Part shown: positions 23,801-31,576 of the stretch, piece by piece
How positions within the stretch are numbered: the stretch's first letter is position 1
How the letters are laid out: every line of letters starts with the position of its first letter
From: Halomonas campaniensis
GTDB lineage: Bacteria; Pseudomonadota; Gammaproteobacteria; Pseudomonadales; Halomonadaceae
DNA: 64,000 nt
Assembly (NCBI RefSeq): GCF_014193375.1
Contig: NZ_JACHZF010000006.1
Coordinates: 1 to 64,000, forward strand
Direction of reading: 5' to 3'
The notes under the pieces: generated by a model
The model's database searches: none
The model's input: the letters and a program-made list of their open reading frames with translations, nothing else
What the model was told of the DNA's origin: nothing
Made by a program: the position numbers and the translations under genes

Positions 23801-26738
23801 ACTCCGGGATCTTGCCGAAGGGGTCCAGGGCCGGGTTGGTCAGCAGGTTGGCCGCCGCTTCCACGTAGGCGAAGGGCACGAAGACCATGCCCTCGGGCAT
23901 GCCCGGGTCGACTCGCGCCGCCAGGGTGATCGCGCCGCGCCGGGTGGTGATGGTGATCGGCGTGCCAGGCGCCACGCCGAGCCGGTGCAGCTCCCCCGGC
24001 GACAGGCTGGCCGACGCCTCGGGCTCGAGCGCGTCGAGGACGCTGGCCCGCCGCGTCATGGCGCCGGTGTGCCAGTGCTCCAGCTGGCGCCCGGTGGTCA
24101 GCACCGTGGGGTAGTCGGCGTCGATCGGCTCGTCCGGCGGCAGCGGCCGGGTGGGCGAGAACGTCGCCCGGCCGCCAGCCCGGGGGAAGGCGTCGGAGAA
24201 CACCACGTCATCCCCCGGCGCATCGTCGGCCGGGCACGGGTAGGTCACCGAGCCCTCGCGCTCCAGGCGCTCCCAGGCGATATGGTCCAGGGAGTGCATG
24301 CCCTGTTTCATCTCGGCAAACACCTCGCGCGGGTGGGCGTAGTCCCAGGCCAGCCCCAGGCGCCGGGCGATCTCCTGGATGATCCACCAGTCGGGTTTCG
24401 CCTCCCCCGGCGGGGCCACGGCGGCCCGGCCCAGCTGCACCTGGCGGTTGGTGTTGGTCACCGTGCCGTCCTTCTCGGGCCAGGCGGTGGCCGGCAGGAT
24501 GACGTCGGCGAACTGGGCGGTCTCGGTGACGAACAGGTCCTGCACCACCAGGTGTTCCAGGGCGGCCAGCGCCTGGCGGGCGTGGTGGAGGTCCGGGTCG
24601 GACATCGCCGGGTTCTCGCCGAGGATGTACATCCCCTTGATGGTCCCGGCCAGGATGGCATCCATGATCTCCACCACGGTGAGCCCGGGCTCGGGGTCGA
24701 GCTCGGCGTTCCAGAGCTCCTCGAAGGCGGCACGCAGCTGGGCGTCGCCCACCGGCTGATAGTCGGGCAGCACCATGGGGATCAGGCCGGCATCGGAGGC
24801 GCCCTGGACGTTGTTCTGGCCGCGCAGCGGGTGCAGGCCGGTGCCGGGGCGGCCGGTCTGGCCGCAGGCCAGCGCCAGCGAGATCAGGCAGCGGGCGTTG
24901 TCGGTGCCGTGGACGTGCTGGGAGATGCCCATGCCCCAGAAGATCATCGCCCGCTCGGCGGTGGCGTAGGCGCGGGCGATCTCACGGATGGCCTCGGGGG
25001 ACACACCGCACAGTCCGCTCATCGCCTCCGGGGTCATGTCCGCCACGCTGGCCCTGAGCGCCTCGAAGCCCTCGGTGTGGGCGTCGATGTACGCCTGGTC
25101 GTAGAGCCCCTCGCTGACGATCACGTTGAGCATGGCGTTGTAGAGCGCCACGTCGCCGCCGGGGGTGAAGCGCACGCTGCGCCAGGCGTAGGCATCCAGC
25201 GCCTGGCCGCGGGGGTCGAGGATGATCAGCTTGGTGCCGTTTCTGGCCGCCTGCTTGAAGTAGGTGGCCGCCACCGGGTGGTTCACCGCCGGGTTGCAGC
25301 CGGTGAGGATCACCACGTCGGCCTCGAGGGCCTGCATGAATGACGCCGTCACCGCGCCGGAGCCCAGGCACTCCATCAGCGCCGCCACGGAACTGGCGTG
25401 GCAGAGCCGCGTGCAGTGGTCCACGTGGTTGGAGCCGAAACCTGTGCGCACCAGCTTCTGGAACAGCCAGGCCTCCTCGTTGGAGCACTTGGCGCTGCCG
25501 AAGCCGGCCAGGCCATCGGGACCCTGGGCCGCCTTGAGGTCGGCGAGCCCGCCCGCGGCGGCGTCCAGCGCCTCCTCCCAGCTCGCCTCGCGGAAATGGG
25601 TCAGCGGCCGGGCCGTATCGAAATCGGGGTCGAGCCCCTTGGGCACGCCCGGCCTGCGGATCAGTGGCTTGGTCAGCCGCGCCGGGTGGTTGGGGTAGTC
25701 GAAGCCGAAGCGCCCCTTGACGCAGAGCCGGTTCTGGTTCGACGGCCCGTCGCGGCCCTCGACGAAGAGAATGCGCCCAGGCCCCGGGGCTGTTCCGGCG
25801 ACAGGACTGCGGGGAGGCGCTACAAGTCCCTCCCTGGAGGCTACCTCGGCCATCCCTGGTCCTCGGACCTCCCCTTCGTCCTGCCCCCGGTGCTCCTCGA
25901 CGTGTGGTACGTCATCCTTCACATGGTAGGTAAGCTGGCAGCCCACCCCGCAGTAGGGGCAAACGGAGTCGACGGTGCGGTCGGCCACCGCCGAGTCGCC
26001 GCGGCCCGCCTCGTCCACCAGGGTGGCGGGCATCAGCGCCCCGGTGGGGCAGGCCTGGACGCACTCGCCGCAGGCCACGCAGGTACTCTCCCCCATGGGG
26101 TCGTCGAAATCGAAGACAATCTTCGCCGCCGCCCCGCGATGGGCCAGCCCGATGACGTCGTTGCCCTGCACCTCGCGGCAGGCACGCACGCAGAGGCCGC
26201 ACTCGATGCAGGCGTCGAGGTTGACGCTCATCGCCGGGTGGCTGGCGTCCTGCCCCCCGGCATGGGGGAGCTCGGCCGAGCGTTCGGCGACATGGTGAAC
26301 CGTGGGCGCCGCCCGTTCCGCGCGGGCGGGCAGGCGTGCCTGCACAGCGGTGGCGTCGATGGCCAGGGCGTCGGCCATGGCCCAGAAGTGGCTGGAACGG
26401 TCGGGGCCCGCCTCTCGTGCCGGCTGGTCGGCGAGCAGCAGCGCCATGACGCCCTCGCGCGCCTCCCGGGCACGCTCGGAGCTGGCACTCCTCACCACCA
26501 TCCCGGGAGCCGCCTCGCGGATGCAGCTCGCCGCCAGCACTCGCTCGCCCTCGATCTCGACCATGCAGGCCCGGCAGTTGCCGTCGGCCCGGTAGCCGGG
26601 GGCGTCCTTGAAGCAGAGGTGCGGGATGGTCTCGCCGGCGCGCCGGGCCACCTGCCAGAGGGTCTCGCCGGGAAAGGCGCTGATCTCAGCGCCATCCAGG
26701 GTCAGGGTAAAGCTCTCGTTCACGCTCGGGTCGCTCAT
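23760..26738 (-). CDS. fdsA: NAD-linked formate dehydrogenase, molybdenum (alpha) subunit
   Basis: The 992-residue protein follows FdsA/FdhF architecture. It has a NuoG-like [2Fe-2S] domain (about 8-90; Cys 42, 55, 58, 72), two [4Fe-4S] ferredoxin motifs (CIECGLCVRAC at 177 and CVACGECVQAC at 220), then the Mo-bisPGD catalytic domain whose own [4Fe-4S] cluster uses Cys 260, 263, 267 and 339. The Mo ligand is Cys446 in HCTRLCHASS, with the catalytic His next to it, so it is a Cys and not a Sec enzyme. It oxidises formate to CO2 and passes electrons to the FMN/NAD subunit encoded 10 bp upstream. Residues 277-322 are an extra segment absent from my recollection of the family; it comes from an inverted-repeat insert and separates Cys267 from Cys339. 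Confidence 0.9.
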   Translation of the reverse strand: MSDPSVNESFTLTLDGAEISAFPGETLWQVARRAGETIPHLCFKDAPGYRADGNCRACMVEIEGERVLAASCIREAAPGMVVRSASSERAREAREGVMALLLADQPAREAGPDRSSHFWAMADALAIDATAVQARLPARAERAAPTVHHVAERSAELPHAGGQDASHPAMSVNLDACIECGLCVRACREVQGNDVIGLAHRGAAAKIVFDFDDPMGESTCVACGECVQACPTGALMPATLVDEAGRGDSAVADRTVDSVCPYCGVGCQLTYHVKDDVPHVEEHRGQDEGEVRGPGMAEVASREGLVAPPRSPVAGTAPGPGRILFVEGRDGPSNQNRLCVKGRFGFDYPNHPARLTKPLIRRPGVPKGLDPDFDTARPLTHFREASWEEALDAAAGGLADLKAAQGPDGLAGFGSAKCSNEEAWLFQKLVRTGFGSNHVDHCTRLCHASSVAALMECLGSGAVTASFMQALEADVVILTGCNPAVNHPVAATYFKQAARNGTKLIILDPRGQALDAYAWRSVRFTPGGDVALYNAMLNVIVSEGLYDQAYIDAHTEGFEALRASVADMTPEAMSGLCGVSPEAIREIARAYATAERAMIFWGMGISQHVHGTDNARCLISLALACGQTGRPGTGLHPLRGQNNVQGASDAGLIPMVLPDYQPVGDAQLRAAFEELWNAELDPEPGLTVVEIMDAILAGTIKGMYILGENPAMSDPDLHHARQALAALEHLVVQDLFVTETAQFADVILPATAWPEKDGTVTNTNRQVQLGRAAVAPPGEAKPDWWIIQEIARRLGLAWDYAHPREVFAEMKQGMHSLDHIAWERLEREGSVTYPCPADDAPGDDVVFSDAFPRAGGRATFSPTRPLPPDEPIDADYPTVLTTGRQLEHWHTGAMTRRASVLDALEPEASASLSPGELHRLGVAPGTPITITTRRGAITLAARVDPGMPEGMVFVPFAYVEAAANLLTNPALDPFGKIPEFKYAACRLSPASP
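25773..25910. mobile_element. 138-bp in-frame insert with inverted repeats (MITE/REP-like) inside fdsA
   Basis: The insert splits the conserved YHVKDD - ILFVEGRDG join of FdsA. Its core has imperfect inverted ends at 25795-25817 and 25868-25890: CCGG-CAGGAC-GGGGAGG against CCTCCCC-GTCCTG-CCGG, each block separated by three unmatched bases, so 17 of 23 positions pair. The inside holds smaller palindromic bits (CTCCCTGGAG; GGCCATCCCTGGTCC). It encodes no protein on its own. Its make-up resembles dispersed palindromic repeats I associate with Halomonas genomes, which is unverified. Its length (46 codons, no stop) keeps fdsA open. Confidence 0.65.
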
Positions 26739-26748
26739 CTCTGCCTCC

Positions 26749-28467
26749 CTACCCCTTCACGATCAGGTTCTGGGCCGCGAGCTCGTCGCGGAAGTCCCGA
26801 AGCAGGCTCAGCACCGGGTTGGGGGCCGCCTGGCCCAGGCCGCAGATGGAGGCATCCATCATCACCCGGGAGAGCCGCTCGAGCTGCTCGACATCCCAGG
26901 CGTCGCGCTCCAGCAGGGTCAGCATCTTCTCGGTGCCGACCCGGCACGGTGTGCACTGGCCGCAGGATTCGTCGGCGAAGAAGGCCAGCAGGTTGGTGGC
27001 CACCGCACGCAGGTCATCCTGGTCCGAAAGCACTATCACGGCGGCGGAGCCGATAAAGCAGCCCGCCTCCTGAAGGGTATCGAAGTCCAGCGGAATATCG
27101 GCCTTGCTGGCCGGCAGGATCCCCCCGGAGGCGCCCCCCGGCAGGTAGCCGGCGAGGCGGTGACCCTCCTGCATGCCGCCGCCATACTCTTGCAGCAACT
27201 CGTTCAGGGTGATCCCGGCCGGGGCCAGGTGCACCCCGGGGCGCTTGACCCGGCCGGAGAGCGAGAAGCTGCGTAGCCCGCGGCGGCCATGGCGGCCCTG
27301 GTCGGCGAACCAGTCGGCGCCCTTCTCGTGGATCAGCGGGATCCAGTAGACGGTTTCCACGTTGTTGACCAGGGTGGGACGGTCGAAGAGCCCCTTCTGG
27401 GCGACGAAGGGCGGGCGGTGGCGGGGCTTGCCGGGCTTGCCCTCCAGGGACTCGATCAGCGCCGACTCCTCGCCGCAGATGTAGGCGCCGGCGCCACGAC
27501 GCAGGATCACGAAGTCCGGCGCGACCAGGCCCGCGGCGACCAGCTCATCGATGGCCTCGCACAGCACCCGATGCAGGCCGGGATACTCGTCGCGAAGGTA
27601 GATATAGAGCGCGCAGGCCTCCACCGCCCAGGCACTGATCAGGGCCCCCTCCAGGAAGCGGTGCGGCTCGCGCTCCAGGTAATGGCGGTCCTTGAAGGTG
27701 CCGGGCTCGCCCTCGTCGGCGTTGATCACCGCATAGCGCGGGCCGGGCTCGGCGCGCACCGCCTGCCACTTGCGGTAGGTGGGAAACCCCGCCCCGCCAA
27801 GGCCCCTCAGCCCCGAACGCTCGAGTTCGTCGATCAGCGCCTCGACGCTCACCTCACCGTCGCGACACGCGGCCAGCAGGCGGTAGCCGCCGGCGCCGCG
27901 GTAATCGGCCAGGCGCTGCCAGAGGATCGCCTCGGGATGGAAGTGGCCGGTATCCACCACCGCCTCCACGCCCTCGGCGGTGGCGAAGAGCACGTGGTGG
28001 TGGCCCACCTCCGCCACCGGCGCGGTGTCGCAGCGCCCCATGCAGGGGGCGCGCACCACGCGCACCGTCTCGGGGGCGAAGCCGGCCGCGAGGCGTTCGC
28101 GCAGGGCTTCGGCGCCTGCCAGCTGGCAGGAGAGCGAATCGCAGACCCGCACCGTGACCTCCGGCGGCGGCGACTGGTCGTCGTGGACCACGTCGAAGTG
28201 GGCGTAGAAGGTGGCCGTCTCGTAGACCGTCGCCATGGGCAGGGCCATGTAGGCGGCCAGCGCCCGCAGTTCCGCCAGGGAGAGGTGGCCATGGGCATCC
28301 TGGAGGGCGTGCAGGTGCTCGATGAGCCGGTCCCGCTGTCGCAGGCCCGGGTCGGCGCGCTCGTCGCCCAGCAGCATGCGCAGGGCCGCCAGCGCCACCG
28401 GCGGCAGGTCGCGTCCGCGCGGCTTGCCGCGGAAGGGACGCTTGGGATTGACGATCGATTCTGTCAT
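26749..28467 (-). CDS. fdsB: formate dehydrogenase beta subunit with fused NuoE-like domain
   Basis: The 572-residue protein joins a NuoE/FdsG-like thioredoxin-fold [2Fe-2S] domain (about 20-165; cysteines in VCDSLSCQLAG and APCMGRCDTAP) to a NuoF/FdsB-like domain. The latter has the FMN/NADH site GLGGAGFPTYRKW and NADEGEPGTFKDRHYLE, a SLBB segment, and the [4Fe-4S] motif ESCGQCTPCRVGTEKM. It should take electrons from the alpha subunit and reduce NAD+. In many bacteria FdsG and FdsB are separate genes; here they are one polypeptide. It is first in a two-gene unit with fdsA; no fdhD or fdsC/D gene lies within the window. Confidence 0.9.
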   Translation of the reverse strand: MTESIVNPKRPFRGKPRGRDLPPVALAALRMLLGDERADPGLRQRDRLIEHLHALQDAHGHLSLAELRALAAYMALPMATVYETATFYAHFDVVHDDQSPPPEVTVRVCDSLSCQLAGAEALRERLAAGFAPETVRVVRAPCMGRCDTAPVAEVGHHHVLFATAEGVEAVVDTGHFHPEAILWQRLADYRGAGGYRLLAACRDGEVSVEALIDELERSGLRGLGGAGFPTYRKWQAVRAEPGPRYAVINADEGEPGTFKDRHYLEREPHRFLEGALISAWAVEACALYIYLRDEYPGLHRVLCEAIDELVAAGLVAPDFVILRRGAGAYICGEESALIESLEGKPGKPRHRPPFVAQKGLFDRPTLVNNVETVYWIPLIHEKGADWFADQGRHGRRGLRSFSLSGRVKRPGVHLAPAGITLNELLQEYGGGMQEGHRLAGYLPGGASGGILPASKADIPLDFDTLQEAGCFIGSAAVIVLSDQDDLRAVATNLLAFFADESCGQCTPCRVGTEKMLTLLERDAWDVEQLERLSRVMMDASICGLGQAAPNPVLSLLRDFRDELAAQNLIVKG

Positions 28468-28626
28468 GGCGGGCTCGTTGTAATGCTTGTGAGGTGGCGC
28501 GATGTCGACAGCTTGCCGGCCCTTGGCGGGCGACGACGGCCATCATCGGCATGGTGTCACCCGCCCGACATCAGGACAATGGCTGGGCAACGGGCCGGTG
28601 AGCGAATGGATACGAGGATGTCGCGC

Positions 28627-29025
28627 TCAGCACAACTCGCCGTCAACGGTTTCCTGCATGACAGCATAGGCCACCATCTCGACGAGCATCTCCTCCCGGG
28701 CGAATCCCGAGACGATGATCGCCGCGCGATTGGGGTAAGGCGCGCTGACGTACTCGGCATAGAGGCGATTGACCGTGGCCAGGTCCTCGCGACGGGTCAC
28801 GTAGATCAGCACCTGGGTCAGGTTGGCCATGCTGCCGCCGGCACACGCCAGGGTGTGACGGAGGTTCTCCAGGGTCTGGCGGGCCTGGGCCTCGATCCCG
28901 CCGTCGACGACGGCCCCGTCGGCGCCGATGGGGATCTGGGCGGTGAAGAGGATGCCATTGCCGATGACGGCCCACTCCAGCGGGGCCTTGGCGGCATAGA
29001 GGTCGGTGGCGACGGGTTGGATCAT
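28627..29025 (-). CDS. RidA-family protein (enamine/imine deaminase-like)
   Basis: The 132-residue protein has the YjgF/RidA fold: VIGNGILFTAQIPI, TLENLRHTLACAGGSMANLT and YPNRAAIIVSGFAREEMLVE. The usual catalytic Arg of RidA lies in an R-x-A motif near the end (here NRAAIIVS), so hydrolysis of reactive enamines or imines is plausible. It is the last gene of a six-gene operon, 26 bp after the preceding stop, suggesting that the pathway makes an imine or enamine intermediate. Confidence 0.8.
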   Translation of the reverse strand: MIQPVATDLYAAKAPLEWAVIGNGILFTAQIPIGADGAVVDGGIEAQARQTLENLRHTLACAGGSMANLTQVLIYVTRREDLATVNRLYAEYVSAPYPNRAAIIVSGFAREEMLVEMVAYAVMQETVDGELC

Positions 29026-29051
29026 GGAAGCGTCTCGTGAGGATGAAGGGA

Positions 29052-29819
29052 TCAATCGTTGTCGTGGTCGCCGGCACCGGCACCGCCCCGGGAGGCGTCG
29101 CTGGACTCCACCAGGATGCGGTGCGCCAGAGTCTTGAGGCGCGCCCAGATGGCATCGTCCACCTCGATGCCTTCCTTGAGGGCCAGCTGTCGACAGGCCA
29201 GCAGCTCCGACTCGGGATGATGGGCCAGCAGGTCGAGGTCGTGGTCGGCGCCCAGGGAGGGCAGCAGCTCCACGTGGTTGGCCATCACCAGGGTGATGCC
29301 GTCGTTGGGCTCGTTCTCCTCGGGCACGTCGCGCACCGAGTAGACGCGCACCTCCGGCGTGGCATGGCCCGCGCGGAAGGCCACCACCTGCTCGGTGAGG
29401 GGCATCTGGGCATTGCGCCAGAAGGCGGTGATGTTCATGCCACGCCCGGCCAGCCGCGATAGGTAGCCCATGATCAGCTGGCGATTGTGACAACGGCGTA
29501 TCTTGACCACCGAGAGACCACGGGCACGCGCCTTGGCAAAGCCGAGCTCGGTGGCCAGGCTGATGCTTCGCAGCACGCTGTGGCCCTGCCCGTCGAGCAC
29601 CGCCAGGTCACCATCCTGGTAGATCAGCCGCGGCCGTGCCTCGGGATCCTCCTCGAGGAGGTAGTCCAGGCCCCGGTTGAGCTGCTCGACGCCGTGCAGG
29701 CCGTGACACTGCATCCAGGCGACCATGTCGGCGGCATCGGCGGCATCCCCGTCTTCGAAGCCGATCCCGCTGAAGGCCTTGCGGCACAGGCCCTGGAGTT
29801 CGTTGTAGGAGACGATCAT
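29052..29819 (-). CDS. unknown protein, DUF3726-like
   Basis: The 255-residue soluble protein opens MIVSYNELQGLCRKAFSGIG and contains LGFAKARARGLSVVKIRRCH. The start resembles DUF3726 proteins, and the middle faintly recalls the Ldh_2-type (malate/lactate, NADP-binding) dehydrogenase fold. Neither similarity is strong enough to assign a reaction. The last 20 residues are Gly/Asp-rich. It overlaps the upstream 586-residue protein gene by ATGA (29816-29819), so the pair is co-translated and may form a complex. Confidence 0.55.
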   Translation of the reverse strand: MIVSYNELQGLCRKAFSGIGFEDGDAADAADMVAWMQCHGLHGVEQLNRGLDYLLEEDPEARPRLIYQDGDLAVLDGQGHSVLRSISLATELGFAKARARGLSVVKIRRCHNRQLIMGYLSRLAGRGMNITAFWRNAQMPLTEQVVAFRAGHATPEVRVYSVRDVPEENEPNDGITLVMANHVELLPSLGADHDLDLLAHHPESELLACRQLALKEGIEVDDAIWARLKTLAHRILVESSDASRGGAGAGDHDND

Positions 29820-31576
29820 TGTGCTGCCACTCCCGTACGCCCGTGGATGGAACCGGCTTCCCCCGCCCGTGCGGGCTCGAGGGGGAAGCTCCAGTCGTCA
29901 AAGTCGGCGAGGTCCTGCGGCTCGGCATTGAGCTCCTCGACCAGCGGCGCGCCCTGGAAGAGGGTGATCCGCACCCAACGGTCCGACTTGGGGTCGAAGC
30001 GACTGGCCCCGAAGAAGGAGAGCTTGGTGCGCAGCAGATGCATCGGCTTCATGTCGCGATGCCAGAGGTTGGCGTGGATATCGCCGTAGGGCTCCCTGAC
30101 CAGGGTCTGGATGCGGCGCACCACCTCCTTGTGGCGGGGATGCTCGAGCAGGAAGTCGACCACCGTGGCCCGCGGATGACGCTCGAGGAAGTCACATAGT
30201 GCCTGGTGGGTACGCGCCACGCGCGGGCCGATGGCAATGGGCATCTCCTTCTCGGCGCCGGGCTCGGCATGGCGCACCCCCAGCCTCGGCTCCTCCTTCT
30301 CGGCGGAGCGATACCAGAACCAGTAGGCGCCCTCGCGGCTCGCGTAGTCATGGGCCAGCGCCCAGCCATAGTGGGTCTCGATCAGCTGACGCAGGCGCAT
30401 CAGCGGCATGTCAGGCTCCAGGTCGAGGTTCTCCGCCACCCCCATCCGGTCCTCCAGGGCGTCGACCTGGTCCGGATAGAGCTCGATCAGCAGGGTGTTG
30501 ATCAGCTCCTGGGCCTCCAGCGGCAGGGTGCGGGCGCTCCACTCCACCAGCTGCTGCCAGATATCGGCCTCCAGCGGCACGCTGGCAAGCCAGGTCAGCA
30601 CGTCGGGCAGCGCGGCGACCGTGGCCGCATTGCGCTCGGCCTGTTCGGCGTCCTCGGTGACGGTCTCATCGAGATGCTGCATGGCACGGCGGGTCAGCGC
30701 GATCAGACGCTCGCGCTCGGCCTCCTCCGGTGCCTGACGCAGGGCCAGGGTCAGGGCCGTCTCGCGCTGGGTGACCCACTGGGCAATCAGCTGCGGATGG
30801 TTGATCAGGAAGGGCGCCATGCCGAGCCCGGTGGAGTTGCCGATCCCCAGGTAGCGCCGCAGTTCAGTGGCCAGGCGACAGGCGGTGTCCGGTGAACGAC
30901 AGGCCGCGAGGTGCTCGACCTGCTCGATGGAGAAGTGCCGCAGCAGGTAGACGCCGGCCATCTGCGCCGAGAAGGGCCGCCGGAAGTCGGGGTTGTCCAG
31001 CAGGCGGGCGAAGTCGGCGATACCGAACTTGCCGTTGCCGTAGACCGCCGTGGTCCGGTAGAGGTAGCCGACCCGGGTCAGCCAGGCGGGATCGGGCTGC
31101 TCGCCGCGGGCCAGGGCCTCGGCGAAGTGGGCGAAGTTGCGCAGGCTCTTGTTGGCCCGCGACAGCACCAGCACCCTGGGATGCTGACGCCCCGCTTCCT
31201 GTAGCGGCACGTTGGCGGCCATCTGCGCCAGCAGGCTGTCATCGACGTCGCCCTCCACCAGGCCGAAGGTCACGTCCCAGGCCTCGGCGATGACCCGGTC
31301 GGAGCGGCGTGCGTCGTCCAGCGGCTGGGCGAACATCACGCCGTGGTAGCGGCCATGGGGCGTCTGCAGCCGGTAGATGGCCGTGCCATGGCCCTCGGCA
31401 TCCAGGTCGAAGCGCACCCGGCTGACCTGCCAGCGCTGCCGGGCCATCTGACGCACCAGGCTACGCACGAAGCTCAGCCGGGTGGCATGCAGGCTGCCGA
31501 GCCGCTCGAGCCGCATCACCTCATCGGCGGAACGCAGGCCGAGCGGTGCCGCCGAGACGAGATCCGCACTAGTCAT
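29816..31576 (-). CDS. unknown 586-residue protein of the catabolic operon
   Basis: I do not recognise this protein. It is soluble, acidic and Arg-rich, without signal peptide or membrane helices. The first 200 residues form an alpha/beta part (HGRYHGVMFAQPLDDARRSD; RVLVLSRANKSLRNFAHFAE). The middle is helical (about 200-420), and a C-terminal block carries His/Trp-rich segments (HANLWHRDMKP, about 501-511; LRTKLSFFGASRFDPKSDRW). It starts inside the end of the BCCT gene (8-bp overlap) and its stop overlaps the next gene, so it is made with them. An enzyme acting on the imported compound, or a structural partner of the DUF3726-like protein, are both possible. Confidence 0.6.
   Translation of the reverse strand: MTSADLVSAAPLGLRSADEVMRLERLGSLHATRLSFVRSLVRQMARQRWQVSRVRFDLDAEGHGTAIYRLQTPHGRYHGVMFAQPLDDARRSDRVIAEAWDVTFGLVEGDVDDSLLAQMAANVPLQEAGRQHPRVLVLSRANKSLRNFAHFAEALARGEQPDPAWLTRVGYLYRTTAVYGNGKFGIADFARLLDNPDFRRPFSAQMAGVYLLRHFSIEQVEHLAACRSPDTACRLATELRRYLGIGNSTGLGMAPFLINHPQLIAQWVTQRETALTLALRQAPEEAERERLIALTRRAMQHLDETVTEDAEQAERNAATVAALPDVLTWLASVPLEADIWQQLVEWSARTLPLEAQELINTLLIELYPDQVDALEDRMGVAENLDLEPDMPLMRLRQLIETHYGWALAHDYASREGAYWFWYRSAEKEEPRLGVRHAEPGAEKEMPIAIGPRVARTHQALCDFLERHPRATVVDFLLEHPRHKEVVRRIQTLVREPYGDIHANLWHRDMKPMHLLRTKLSFFGASRFDPKSDRWVRITLFQGAPLVEELNAEPQDLADFDDWSFPLEPARAGEAGSIHGRTGVAAQ

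Noticed and set aside
25396-25404. Possible selenocysteine codon in formate dehydrogenase
   Set aside because: The metal-ligand position is an ordinary Cys codon in HCTRLCHASS, and no in-frame TGA is present.
23760-26738. fdsA as a pseudogene because of the insert
   Set aside because: The frame is open throughout and all cofactor and catalytic residues are present; damage is possible but not shown.
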